Below, in pieces: positions 1-5,768 of a stretch of 8,811 nt of DNA; the first letter of the stretch is position 1; each line of letters begins with the position of its first letter. A program made the translations under genes and the position numbers. The notes under the pieces were generated by a model. That model made no database searches, was not told where the DNA came from, and saw nothing but the letters and a program-made list of their open reading frames with translations. Origin of the DNA: an uncultured Myxococcales bacterium (GTDB lineage Bacteria > Myxococcota_A > Polyangia > Polyangiales > Polyangiaceae); assembly GCA_937998045.1 (NCBI GenBank), contig CALKVG010000300.1, positions 1 to 8,811 of the forward strand, in the 5' to 3' direction.

Positions 1-31
1 GTCGGCAGCGTCAGATGTGTATAAGAGACAG
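1..31 (+). other. Illumina Nextera (Tn5) adapter remnant, not genomic
   Basis: The first 31 bases match the Nextera read-1 transposase adapter without its first two bases. Bases 13-31 are exactly the 19-bp Tn5 mosaic end AGATGTGTATAAGAGACAG. Reading through it gives the false protein starts MCIRDS and MYKRQ, which are well-known signs of untrimmed adapter in metagenome-derived proteins. Real sequence begins at base 32. Any start codon inside 1-31 must be ignored, so the first gene is open at its 5' end. Confidence 0.98.
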
Positions 32-248
32 CCCCTATACGCCCGTCGCAGCGGGGCCGGCACCCGTCGAAGAAGAGCCGCCTCCTGCCTACGTGCCGCC
101 GCGGCCTCTGCCCGTTCCACCGCCACGCCCGCTGCCCGCGCCGCCTGCAGCCACGCAGCTCCCTCCGGTAGCAGTCAACAACCTGCCTCCCGCCGGCGCA
201 GACTCCCCGCCGCAAACGCCGCTGCCCCCCTATACACCCGTCGAAGAA
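32..248 (+). repeat. Direct repeats inside the Pro-rich gene
   Basis: Bases 32-48 and 227-243 match at 16 of 17 positions (CCCCTATAC then G or A, then CCCGTCG). Bases 61-74 and 235-248 share CACCCGTCGAAGAA exactly. The copies encode the repeated PYTPV and PVEE segments. The contig begins exactly at the first copy, so the repeat may be why the assembly stopped there. Confidence 0.7.
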
Positions 249-515
249 CAACCCCCTGTCTACGTCGGCCCGGGCCCCGGCGGGCAGATGAATCCCGGAC
301 CGGCACCCGCTCCGTTCGGACACCAGCTGCCCCCTGGACCGCCTGTGATCCCGCAGCCATTGCCTCCGCCCCAGCAAGTCACCCCGAATCGGCCGTCCGG
401 CCCATGGCGCTTCTGGCCTTTCAGGCGTCGGCCGCAGCGACCCGCCGGCTGGGAAATCGACCCCGATCCCGGAGCGGCGCCGTTCGGGCAGCAGTTGCCT
501 CCGCACCATCCGTGA
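32..515 (+). CDS. Proline-rich protein, C-terminal part (5' end missing)
   Basis: This frame is open from the adapter junction to TGA at 513-515, giving about 160 residues dominated by Pro with Ala, Val, Gln and Gly. It carries degenerate internal repeats: PYTPV near the start and again about 65 residues on (PYTPVEEQPPVYV), and APFGHQLPP echoed by APFGQQLPP just before the end. A short basic and aromatic patch (WRFWPFRRRPQRP) lies near the C terminus. There is no recognisable domain, membrane segment or catalytic motif. Low-complexity Pro-rich tails of this kind occur at the ends of envelope or surface proteins in myxobacteria, but the functional part lies off the contig, so no function is assigned. 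The two repeat pairs lie in this frame and keep their phase, which supports the frame over the overlapping +1 frame. It converges with the membrane-protein gene ending at 611. Confidence 0.6.
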
Positions 516-532
516 GCTCGAGAAGCAACGTC

Positions 533-568
533 GCGAGGGGCGGCGTTCGCTGGGTTGCTCGCCCCCGC
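533..568. terminator. Possible bidirectional terminator between convergent genes
   Basis: The 95-base gap between the Pro-rich gene (stop 513-515) and the membrane-protein gene (stop 611-613) holds an imperfect hairpin. The arm GCG-A-GGGGCG (533-542) pairs with CGCCCCCGC (560-568), giving nine pairs with A536 bulged and a 17-base loop. The position is right for terminating both convergent genes. No U-tract follows on either strand, so this is only a candidate. Confidence 0.3.
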
Positions 569-610
569 GCACGCGGTCTACGCCCGAGCAGCTCGCATGC
601 GCGAAGCGGT

Positions 611-1090
611 TCACGCCATCGCTTCGCCACTGCGATTGCGGTTGGGAGCGCGGCGCGCCCACCGCTGCATGCCGACGCGCTCGAGAGCCGGTGCCGCCAT
701 CAGCGTTGCGGCCCCCATGCAGAAGTAGCCCAAAGCATCAACGTCCCAGAAGAGCGAGTGCGGCGTTGCTCGAGCACCTGCAACTCGCCGAGGCCTCCGT
801 GCAGCGCGGCCGGAATCACGGTCGCGAGCTGCACGACGTAGTTCAAGCTCACGTAGGTCGCGTACATCGACGAGAACAACAGCGCAGCGTGGGTGTAGAC
901 GCGTTTCTCCGGCGGCACGCTGTGGTGGAGCGCCACCATCGCGACGAGGAACGGGGGTGCGATGCAGAGCGAGCTCGCACAGATGAAGATCGCGTCCCGC
1001 GGAAACGCGACGAGCTTCAGGATCTGCAACAGTTGCACGACCGTGTAGACGACGGCCCGCGCCGAACGCGAGCAGGGCCGACGTGGGCAG
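611..1090 (-). CDS. Small integral membrane protein, frameshifted twice
   Basis: No single frame is intact, but three pieces join into one four-helix membrane protein. They are PTSALLAFGA (from about 1090), then AVVYTVVQLLQILKLVAF through LNYVVQLATVIPAALHGG and VLEQ (about 1057-766), then TPHSLFWDVDALGYFCMG to the stop TGA at 611-613. Predicted helices are TSALLAF..LKLVAF, AIFICAS..VAMVALHH, THAALLF..VIPAAL and LFWDVDALG..AAPAL. The NYVVQL...PHSLFW...LGY pattern resembles uncharacterised bacterial membrane proteins of about 200 residues with no known reaction. The first break fits one extra base in the CCC run at 1056-1058; the second fits one missing base in the TT at 766-767. Both are homopolymer errors, so the gene is probably intact in the organism. 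The start cannot be fixed: there is no ATG or GTG in the right frame, and TTG at 1130 would need another shift. The C terminus also looks short for the family. It lies about 70 bases downstream of the lipoprotein gene, on the same strand. Confidence 0.6.
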   Translation of the reverse strand: MPTSALLAFGAGRRLHGRATVADPEARRVSAGRDLHLCELALHRTPVPRRDGGAPPQRAAGETRLHPRCAVVLVDVRDLRELELRRAARDRDSGRAARRPRRVAGARATPHSLFWDVDALGYFCMGAATLMAAPALERVGMQRWARRAPNRNRSGEAMA

Positions 1091-1138
1091 TCGGACGACG
1101 CGCCCTTCGAGGCGTCTGGGTGCCCCGCAAAGCGCGCG

Positions 1139-1166
1139 AGCCGGAGACGAACCGGGCTTATTTATT
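1139..1166 (+). terminator. Weak hairpin with T-rich tail downstream of lipoprotein gene
   Basis: AGCCGG (1139-1144) pairs with CCGGGCT (1152-1158) with one bulged G, and on the plus strand it is followed by TATTTATT. Read on the plus strand it looks like a short intrinsic terminator facing the end of the lipoprotein gene. It could block antisense transcription arriving from the convergent Pro-rich gene. On the minus strand there is no T-tract, so it is unlikely to terminate the lipoprotein transcript. The stem is short and support is weak. Confidence 0.2.
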
Positions 1167-3507
1167 GGGGCGGCTGCGGGACGGCGCAGCGCCCGCCGAT
1201 GCAAAGGTCCATCGGATCGCAGCAGTCCGCAGGGGTCTTGCACGGCTCGTCGACGTTCGAGCACATGTGTACGGGCGGAGGCACGCATTCGAGAATGGGC
1301 GCCCCGCTGGAGTCGTTGCCGTTCTGGCGGCAGAAGCCATTGCAACAATCGGAGCCGGTCTGGCACATGTTGCCGTCCGGGAGACACGGGGCGAGCGCCG
1401 CGAATCCGCGCATGTTGGCTGACTCGGGCTCTTGCCCGGGGAGATAGAAAGCCGGATGGCTCGGGTCGACGTCCGCGGCGTCGCTGTGGTTCAGGTCGAT
1501 GGCGGCCACCCACAGCTTCTTGCGCGGGCTCGGGCCGGCGTTGCTGCCCCAGGGATCCTGCGCGGGCTCGTCGTACTGCTGGCTCGCAATGGGAGAGCGG
1601 CCCGGTGCCACGGTGTTGCCGTACGAGCGCCGGCTGGTGAACACCACCCAGTAGTACCCGCCGACCGGGAGCGGCATGACGTTCGGCTCGTAGTCCATGT
1701 TGTTGTCGACGGCCGCGCCGTACGGCAGGGTGGAGTTCCCATTCGCGTCGCGCCCGTTGAGCGCGTTCAGCGTCTTCACCGTACCATCGAGCTCGATGAG
1801 TCGGAGCTCGGCGTATTGGGGAGGCTGTTCGAGCGTTCCGCCGCTCAGATTGAACCCGGCCGAATCGAACGAATCGCCGAGGTGGTAAACGATCCCCTTG
1901 CTGTCCGGCGTGAACGACGGCCAGGCGATGGTCTTCGGTCGCGCCGGGCAAGGCGCCGGCAAGTTGGTCGGAGTGGCCGGGGGGGGCGGACTCGGCGTCC
2001 AGCCGGCCGACGCGTTGCACGCGTTGGTCGTCATCTCCGTCTCGTTCCGGAGCGCGCGCAGGTTCGAGAAAACGGACGTACCGTCGAAGTCCATGAGGGA
2101 CAGCGGACGCATCGCCGGAGCCATGTCGCCGTCGATGAATGCGACGAGCTTGCCGTCCGGCGAGAACGCTGGCGTCTGCGCGGTATGCACGAGCTGCGTG
2201 AGAGAGGGCGAATTGACCGTAGCTCCGGTGCTGGTATCGATCAGGCTCGACGGATACGCGCCATTGAATCCGTGGGGCTCGTCGGGAGGCGCCAGCGCGG
2301 GATTCCCGTTGGTGAGCGCCAAGGTCCCGTCCGGCGACAGCGCGGCAAAAGCAAATTGCTGACCTGGGCTGGAGGGACTGCGCGGAGTGGGCGTCGGCGA
2401 AGTGGGCGTGAGGTTCAGCGAGTTGCTCGACGTCGGATTGCTCAGATCGGGGCCTATCGCGGCGGACAACACGTTGCCGTTCGCGCTGATCGAGTGACAG
2501 ACGATGCACCCCTTCTCCACGACCTCGGCGTTGGAACCTGGCCGGATGCGGAGAATGCCGCCGCCGGTGTTGGTCGTCGGATCGTTCGGCAGGAGCGGAG
2601 ACTTGTAGGTGCTGTAGTAGATGAACCCTCTGAGCGACCCGGCGGCTATGCGCCAGTTCTCGGTCACCGGGCCAGTGACGGTGGCCCCCGTCCGTTCGGT
2701 CACGGCGGCGGTGACCTTGTCGGCTGCGCCGGCCGACAGCGTGGCGCCGTTCCAGACCGCATCGGGGATCACCACCTGCACGGGGCTGCCGCCGGCGCCG
2801 AACTGCTGGTAGCTGAAATGCGTCGTGGTCAGCTTCAAGTACGTCGCGTTCGCGGTGCCGCCAACGGTCACGCCGTCGCCGAATTGCAAGACAGGCGCCT
2901 GGAGGCCGCGCGGGAACACCGTCCCATCGAATGGATAGAGGAACTTGAAGCTCGGATTGGCCGGACCGCCGCCCGTGAGGGCCATTTGATCGGGGCCAGC
3001 CAGCATGCCCGGGTTGTCGGTGATGTCGACATCGACGGTGAGCGTGATGTCGATCTGGGACTTGCAGAGCACCAGGGTGACTACGACGGTGCCGCCGACG
3101 TACCCGTTGGCGTGGAACACGCCATCACTGCCCACCGTGCCGACCGTCGTATTGTTGGTCGTCCACGTGCCCGTGATGGGAGAACCGCCCGCCGACGCGG
3201 TGAGCGGCACGGCGACCGGCTGCCCGTGCACGACGATGTTCGGTCCCCCTGCAGCGCTGATTGTCCCACCTGAGACCCACGACAGCCCACCATCGCAGGT
3301 GCCCGAGATGGGAGGGCCGGCGTCCCCGCCGAAACCCCCGTTCCCGTTCCCGCTGTCTCCGCCGAAGCTGCTAGCGCCGTCGGGGGAGACGTTGCCTCCG
3401 TCGACGTCGAAGAACCCGGGTCCGCCGTGTGTGGAACCGCACGCCGAAGCGACTATGGACAGCGCAGATGTGAGTGCGAGCGCAAGCGTGAGAGTCAGAC
3501 GTCGCAT
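1162..3507 (-). CDS. Multidomain lipoprotein: Ig-like region, CxxCH, propeller-like repeats, double six-Cys module
   Basis: An intact 781-residue exported protein. Residues 1-23 form a lipoprotein-type signal (MRRLTLTLALALTSALSIV, then ASAC), with Cys23 as the likely lipidated residue. It is followed by a Gly/Asp/Asn-rich linker to about residue 65. Residues about 70-155 look like a bacterial Ig-like (Big) domain. A single heme-c motif C334-I-V-C-H338 comes next. WD40/TolB-like propeller elements follow (SPDG 391-394, SPDG 449-452, TPDS 533-536). The last 74 residues hold twelve cysteines in two modules, C-x6-C-x5-CC-x3-C-x14-C and C-x6-C-x5-CC-x5-C-x4-C, which is the C-C-CC-C-C order seen in cystine-knot-like modules. 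The start is ATG at 3507 because AGAAGGA (3514-3520) sits six bases upstream and the signal peptide follows at once; the frame stays open to an ATG at 3618 but that extension lacks both. It ends in TAA at 1162-1164. Similar large propeller lipoproteins with Cys-rich tails occur in myxobacteria, function unknown. Heme binding and surface exposure are inferred. Confidence 0.85.
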   Translation of the reverse strand: MRRLTLTLALALTSALSIVASACGSTHGGPGFFDVDGGNVSPDGASSFGGDSGNGNGGFGGDAGPPISGTCDGGLSWVSGGTISAAGGPNIVVHGQPVAVPLTASAGGSPITGTWTTNNTTVGTVGSDGVFHANGYVGGTVVVTLVLCKSQIDITLTVDVDITDNPGMLAGPDQMALTGGGPANPSFKFLYPFDGTVFPRGLQAPVLQFGDGVTVGGTANATYLKLTTTHFSYQQFGAGGSPVQVVIPDAVWNGATLSAGAADKVTAAVTERTGATVTGPVTENWRIAAGSLRGFIYYSTYKSPLLPNDPTTNTGGGILRIRPGSNAEVVEKGCIVCHSISANGNVLSAAIGPDLSNPTSSNSLNLTPTSPTPTPRSPSSPGQQFAFAALSPDGTLALTNGNPALAPPDEPHGFNGAYPSSLIDTSTGATVNSPSLTQLVHTAQTPAFSPDGKLVAFIDGDMAPAMRPLSLMDFDGTSVFSNLRALRNETEMTTNACNASAGWTPSPPPPATPTNLPAPCPARPKTIAWPSFTPDSKGIVYHLGDSFDSAGFNLSGGTLEQPPQYAELRLIELDGTVKTLNALNGRDANGNSTLPYGAAVDNNMDYEPNVMPLPVGGYYWVVFTSRRSYGNTVAPGRSPIASQQYDEPAQDPWGSNAGPSPRKKLWVAAIDLNHSDAADVDPSHPAFYLPGQEPESANMRGFAALAPCLPDGNMCQTGSDCCNGFCRQNGNDSSGAPILECVPPPVHMCSNVDEPCKTPADCCDPMDLCIGGRCAVPQPPQ

Positions 3508-3513
3508 GACAAA

Positions 3514-3520
3514 TCCTTCT
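3514..3520 (-). promoter_or_regulatory. Ribosome binding site deciding the lipoprotein start
   Basis: The minus strand reads AGAAGGA, six bases before the ATG at 3507. It is a good Shine-Dalgarno match and sits directly before the signal peptide, so it favours this start over the upstream in-frame ATG at 3618. Confidence 0.75.
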
Positions 3521-3585
3521 CGCCCGAGCACGTGCGATGCGATCCGCCCCAGCTGACGAGTACCACGCGTCGCCGACCTTGCAAC

Positions 3586-3660
3586 GAGAAAAGCTGGTAT
3601 ACTTACAAGCTTTACCATCTAGCGGACTCCAGTTGTCCGACCGCGTCAAATACCGATTAC
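3586..3660 (-). promoter_or_regulatory. AT-rich promoter-like stretch upstream of the lipoprotein gene
   Basis: This is one of the few AT-rich stretches in the window. On the minus strand it holds a -10-like TATACC (3596-3601), which would give a leader of about 80 bases. A -35-like TTGACG lies further upstream near 3644-3649, but its distance to TATACC is too long for a sigma-70 pair; its distance to TAGATG (about 22 bases) is also poor. An alternative sigma factor is possible. The lipoprotein gene needs its own promoter, since 437 bases separate it from the gene before it, but the exact elements are uncertain. Confidence 0.3.
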
Positions 3661-3872
3661 TCTCGCTCTACGTGCCCGTCCGCGCGCCCTGGACGCTCGC
3701 ACGCCCGTTGAAATGGGCCACGGCAGAGCTGAAAATCGCAGGCCCCCGTCGTAGGCCGAGCATCGAGGCGGGTGACGCCCTTGCCTCGCCGCCCAATCCA
3801 CAATAAGCGCCTTCCCGCGACAATCACGAGACATCGAATGCCTAATATGCAAGACGCACCTCACGCATGCAC

Positions 3873-3895
3873 CATCGATAATGCCAATATCGATG
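3873..3895. repeat. Perfect 8-bp inverted repeat, operator-like
   Basis: CATCGATA (3873-3880) and TATCGATG (3888-3895) are exact reverse complements separated by seven bases. The centre-to-centre distance of 15 bases and the AT content suit a dimeric DNA-binding protein site better than a terminator, as no T-tract follows. It lies 50 bases after the FGE-like stop and about 370 bases before the lipoprotein start, so it could instead be a weak transcript-end hairpin. Confidence 0.4.
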
Positions 3896-3944
3896 AGTTG
3901 CGAGCTCCCTGCCCGAGCGGACCACCCCACGTTCGGGGCCAGGA

Positions 3945-4412
3945 TCACGGCGCGCGCGCGCAGCGAACTCCCAGCTCCATTCCGTTCGTCGACGGCGGCG
4001 CACCCGAGCAGTTGGAGACCTCCAAGCCCGACGCGGGGTCGAGGAACCCGCCTCCCTGATTCCGCTGCGTCGCACCGACGCCGAGGTTCGCGCAGTCGGT
4101 GCAGGCGGAAAGCGTGCCCCACGCGTCGAGGTTCCACTCGACCGCGTTACCGGCCATGTCCGAGTGGCCCCATTTGGCGTCGCCCTTGGGCGACTCCGAA
4201 CCGACGTCGTTCGGATTGGTCGGCCTGGGCGTGCAGGCGTTCCCCTGACAGACGTTGACCGTGTCGCCGCCGGTGGGCACGCAGGAGGCTCCGGCCGCGC
4301 CGCCGAAGTAGTCGGCATACGAGCAGTCGATGGTCGTCGAGCGGGTGGGGCTCGACCACGGGTACGTGCGGCCTTCGCCCCCAGACGCCGCAACTTGCCA
4401 CTCCGAAGTGGC
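3945..4412 (-). pseudogene. FGE/SUMF1-like domain protein, C-terminal 155 residues only
   Basis: From about 4412 the frame reads SEWQVAASGGEGRTYPWSS, the usual EAEWEYAA.GG..YPW hallmark of the formylglycine-generating-enzyme (FGE-sulfatase, SUMF1) fold. Then come CSYADYFGG, VGSESPKGDAKWGHSD, MAGNAVEWNLD (family: LAGNVWEW), CTDCANL, an RNQGGGF element and the terminal GVRCAR before TGA at 3945-3947. This is the C-terminal two thirds of the family; the N-terminal part with the G.F.MG..E...P hallmark is missing. The paired active-site cysteines that true FGEs carry just before the RCA element are not both present, so catalysis is doubtful; many bacterial relatives are non-catalytic or sensory. 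The upstream sequence belongs to another protein in another frame, so this piece has no start of its own. It is either a deletion remnant or an assembly join. Confidence 0.75.
4397..4412. repeat. Perfect hairpin at the TPR/FGE junction
   Basis: GCCACT (4397-4402) and AGTGGC (4407-4412) are exact reverse complements around a four-base loop; on the minus strand the loop is TCGG. The stem falls exactly where the TPR-like reading frame ends and the FGE-like frame begins. It may be chance within the Ala-Thr-Ser-Glu-Trp codons, but hairpins of this kind can provoke template switching or deletion. Confidence 0.45.
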
Positions 4413-4639
4413 TCGTACGCGAGCCGGAACTTCACCAGCGCTCCCGCGTAGTCGCCGTCGCCGTAGAGAATCTTGCCGGATTCGTAGTCGCGTTTGGCGT
4501 CGCCCGCCAGCGACTCCGAGAGCGGCGCGATGGCAGCTTCGGTTGCGTTCCGGGCCGATGTCTGCGCGAGCACGGTCGCAGGTTTTCCAACGAAGGCTGC
4601 TGCAGTCGCGAGCACCACGAGACGGATTGCGTACTTCAT
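4412..4639 (-). pseudogene. Exported TPR-like protein, N-terminal 75 residues only
   Basis: Starts at ATG 4639 with a Sec signal peptide (MKYAIRLVVLATAAAFVG, likely cut after VLA or VLAQ). Then comes the segment DAKRDYESGKILYGDGDYAGALVKFRLAYE, of which YESGKILYGDGDYAGALVKF is a typical first TPR helix pair of exported myxobacterial TPR proteins, which usually run for several hundred residues. After AYE (4412-4420) the frame turns into low-quality Arg/Ala-rich sequence, while the neighbouring frame becomes FGE-like, so most of the protein is missing. No Shine-Dalgarno is visible; ATGA (4636-4639) overlaps a kinase stop, so translation would be coupled. A TPR protein right after a PknB-type kinase is a common myxobacterial arrangement, which supports the start. 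Confidence 0.65.
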
Positions 4640-5768
4640 TGGAGGGTAATGGTGAGGGGATTGGGCTTCGCCGTGGCCGTCGCGGATGCCACCGGCGGCT
4701 GCGAGGGCGATCGCGCTCCCGGCGCTCCCGAGAAGGCCGGCGATCGTCGTCGCAACGGGCGCGTCCGCAAGCGTCTGCGAGGGGCTCGGCGGGGCGGCGG
4801 GAATCGAGACTTCGCGAGAGGACAGACCCGCGGCCTGGACGATGCCGCCGACCCGCTCCGCCGACGCCTGGGCGTGCTTCGGCGCGAACTCGACGAGGGC
4901 GGCGGCCAGCTCCCCCACGTTGCGAAAGCGGTTGCGCCGGTCCTTCTCCAGGCATCGACCGATCGCAGCCTCCAGGCCGGGCGGTACGTCCGGTCGCAGC
5001 GAACGCAGTCCCGGCGGCGCCTGGGTGGCCACGTTCACCGCGAGGTCCGCCATCGTCTCGCCGGCGAACGGCGGTCGGCCAGCCAGGAGTTCATGAAGCA
5101 CCACTCCGAGGGCCCAGATGGTCCGTGCGCGCGTCCGTGTCCTTCGAACCGCGCATCTGCTCGGGCGACATATAGAGGGGCGATCCGACGATCGCCGTGG
5201 TCTTCGTCAAAACCCCGGGGCGTCGGCCATCTTCGAGATCCCGAAGTCGAGGACCTTGATTTCCGATCTGACCGTCCGAACGGTGCGTGCAATACAGGTT
5301 CGACGGCTTGATGTCTCGATGCACGATTCCGAGCGCGTGCGCTTCCGCGATGGCCACGCACGCCTGGAGCACGAAATCGACCGCTTGTTCGACCCGCAGC
5401 GGACCGCGCTGTGCGAGCCATTGGGAAAGGTCGCTCCCCTGGAGGAACTCCATCACCATGTACGGAGCGCCCGTCTCCAGGGTGCCCACGTCGAGAACGC
5501 GGGCCACATGCTCGCTCGTGATGCGGACCGCCGCGCGCGCCTCGCGCTCGAATCGCGAGACGGTCTCGGCGTGGGCGAGCATCTCGGGCAAGAGGAACTT
5601 GATGGCGACCGTCGTCTGCAGGCCGAGGTGACGCGCTGCTACGACGACTCCCATCCCGCCCACGCCGAGCACACCCTCGACGGCGTACTTCCCGGCGATG
5701 ACGTCGCCGACCTTCACTCCGGCGACGCGCGGGGCTGGGCTCGGGTCCGCGCTTTGACCTTGAGACAC
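4636..5768 (-). CDS. PknB-type Ser/Thr protein kinase, interrupted by single-base indels
   Basis: Starts at GTG 5768. The kinase domain begins at about residue 20: GVGGMG (35-40) is the glycine loop, VAIK gives the ATP-binding Lys57, and HRDIKPSN (150-157) has catalytic Asp152. Beyond this the frame breaks. One extra base in the CC at 5263-5264 hides KVLDFGISKMADAPG; one missing base near 5209-5220 restores the frame into TKTTAIVGSPLYMSPEQM. One extra base in the GG at 5120-5121 breaks TDIWALGVVLHELLAGRPPF, after which the next frame runs on through CLEKDRRNRF. A fourth shift near 4690-4750 would give the ending KPNPLTITLQ and TGA at 4636-4638, overlapping the next ATG. With three extra and one missing base the total is a whole number of codons (376 residues). 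All breaks fit homopolymer-type errors, so the native gene is probably intact. Residues after about 285 are an Ala/Ser/Pro-rich linker with no clear sensor domain. It phosphorylates Ser/Thr of unknown targets in the cytoplasm. Confidence 0.85.

Larger units (their letters stand above)
3508..3944. other. 437-base intergenic region between FGE-like fragment and lipoprotein gene
   Basis: No convincing gene is seen here on either strand; the short open frames lack family resemblance and ribosome binding sites. It holds the lipoprotein ribosome binding site, the AT-rich promoter-like part, an 8-bp inverted repeat at 3873-3895, and a compact GC-rich set of nested inverted repeats around 3762-3788 (CGAGGC with GCCTCG, and inside it GGCG with CGCC). 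No tRNA, riboswitch or transposon end was recognised. Confidence 0.6.

Noticed and set aside
1..31. A natural Tn5 transposon end
   Set aside because: The 12 bases before the mosaic end are the synthetic Nextera adapter, and no transposase or second end is present.
15..515. Protein starting MCIRDS at base 15, and the overlapping frame starting MYKRQ at base 17
   Set aside because: Both starts lie in the Nextera adapter; only the part after base 31 is genomic, and the second frame is a shadow of the Pro-rich frame and the convergent gene.
611..2509. 632-residue minus-strand open frame
   Set aside because: Most of it is an Arg-rich shadow of the lipoprotein gene; only its last ~50 residues (611-765) are real, as the end of the frameshifted membrane protein.
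1432..3273. 613-residue plus-strand open frame antisense to the lipoprotein gene
   Set aside because: Arg/Gly/Val-rich composition typical of antisense frames in GC-rich DNA, no domain, and opposite to a well-supported gene.
3005..3556. 183-residue plus-strand frame with Thr/Val/Pro-rich sequence
   Set aside because: Antisense to the signal, linker and Ig-like part of the lipoprotein; its composition mirrors the Gly/Asp/Asn/Thr-rich coding strand.
3508..3618. 37-residue N-terminal extension of the lipoprotein from ATG 3618
   Set aside because: A good ribosome binding site and a lipoprotein signal peptide begin at ATG 3507; the extension would bury the signal peptide.
3622..3649. Sigma-70 promoter TTGACG ... 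TAGATG before the lipoprotein gene
   Set aside because: The spacer is about 22 bases, too long for a standard sigma-70 promoter; kept only as a vague AT-rich promoter-like stretch.
3842..5104. Single 420-residue kinase-TPR fusion protein
   Set aside because: It starts in the middle of a kinase domain because of an indel, runs over a new signal peptide, and ends as a shadow of the FGE-like frame.
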